From: CAYOBW01 sp964402115 | GTDB lineage: Bacteria; Verrucomicrobiota; Kiritimatiellia; UBA8416; CAYOBW01 | DNA: 14,102 nucleotides | Direction of reading: 5' to 3' | Assembly (NCBI GenBank): GCA_964402115.1 | Contig: CAYOBW010000184.1 | Span: 1 to 14,102, forward strand | Shown here: one piece after another, positions 14,037-14,102 of the stretch | Position numbering within the stretch: position 1 is the first letter of the stretch | Layout of the letters: every line of letters begins with the position of its first letter | Made by a program: the position numbers and the translations under genes | Notes under the pieces: model-generated | Databases searched by the model: none | What the model was told of the DNA's origin: nothing | What the model saw: the letters and a program-made list of their open reading frames with translations, nothing else

Positions 14037-14102
14037 AACGACCTGGTCGGCTCATCGAGGTGGACGGGCAGGAGGAGTTCGTCGTGTATCTGGCTCCGGT
14101 GG
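14033..14102 (-). CDS. C-terminal end of a probable family A DNA polymerase (partial, runs off window)
   Basis: The only sensible frame of the last 70 bases reads RSQIHDELLLPVHLDEP and stops four codons later. Q-I/V-HDEL is motif C of family A DNA polymerases (Pol I and phage relatives), whose Asp and Glu sit at the catalytic site. The stop overlaps the next gene's start as ATGA, and the next genes are replication genes, which supports the call. The protein ends about 15 residues after the motif, whereas Pol I continues for about 40-50, so it may be truncated, frameshifted or a different protein. Only 22 residues are visible. Confidence 0.45.
   Translation of the reverse strand, partial: HRSQIHDELLLPVHLDEPTRSL

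Larger units (their letters stand above)
7155..14102. mobile_element. Integrated phage-like element, integrase end (continues past window)
   Basis: A block of genes, all on the minus strand, starts at the tRNA-Arg 3' end with a tyrosine recombinase. It continues with a winged-helix regulator, an HD hydrolase, an ADP-ribosyltransferase-like protein, a folate-enzyme-like protein, a DnaC-like loader, a winged-helix replication protein and the end of a probable DNA polymerase. No capsid, portal, terminase, conjugation or partition gene is visible, so a prophage, satellite or integrated plasmid all remain possible. Phage is favoured by the polymerase, loader and winged-helix trio. Several genes overlap or abut, which is typical of compact mobile elements. 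Confidence 0.78.

Noticed and set aside
1..14102. CRISPR array
   Set aside because: No regularly spaced repeats of 23-40 bp occur. The only tandem repeats are the 11-bp units at 13270-13313.

Overview
The window joins a conserved, probably origin-proximal stretch of a GC-rich bacterial chromosome (about 1-7154) to the integrase end of an integrated phage-like element (about 7155 to the window end). The style of the DnaN and SerC proteins reminds me of the Planctomycetes-Verrucomicrobia-Chlamydiae group (Kiritimatiellota, Lentisphaerota or Verrucomicrobiota). That placement is from memory of the families and is only a weak inference.

Chromosomal part. On the minus strand, in transcription order, lie mnmE (tRNA modification GTPase), mnmG (its FAD partner), a small hotdog-fold acyl-CoA thioesterase, dnaN (sliding clamp), a hairpin, and the 5' part of tRNA-Gln(CTG), which runs off the left edge. 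MnmE and MnmG together modify the wobble uridine of certain tRNAs. Two perfect 16-bp palindromes TGTTCCACGTGGAACA, matching the ParB-binding parS site, lie at 3350-3365 and 4271-4286. The first sits in an in-frame insertion of about 22 codons in mnmG. The second lies between mnmE and mnmG. The 3' end of mnmG runs into a double-hairpin dispersed repeat. On the plus strand, serC (phosphoserine aminotransferase) has its own sigma70-like promoter and a strong RBS. A GC-rich hairpin and tRNA-Arg(CCG) follow.

Mobile part. A large tyrosine recombinase gene ends 4 bp from the CCA end of tRNA-Arg, which is the usual arrangement for an element integrated in a tRNA 3' end. All other element genes are also on the minus strand. 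In transcription order from the right edge they are: the last codons of a probable family A DNA polymerase, a winged-helix replication protein, a DnaC-like helicase loader, a divergent 5-formyltetrahydrofolate cyclo-ligase-like protein, an ADP-ribosyltransferase-like protein, an HD-domain phosphohydrolase, a winged-helix regulator and the integrase. The first four are closely packed (ATGA overlap, zero gap, ATGA overlap), so they look like one replication operon. Around the start of the dnaC-like gene are four tandem 11-bp repeats next to an AT-rich block, which together resemble a lambda-type replication origin inside a replication gene. Downstream of the ADP-ribosyltransferase-like gene is a broken C-terminal piece of a second DnaC-like gene, pointing to past recombination between replication modules. 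The other end of the element and any virion genes are outside the window.
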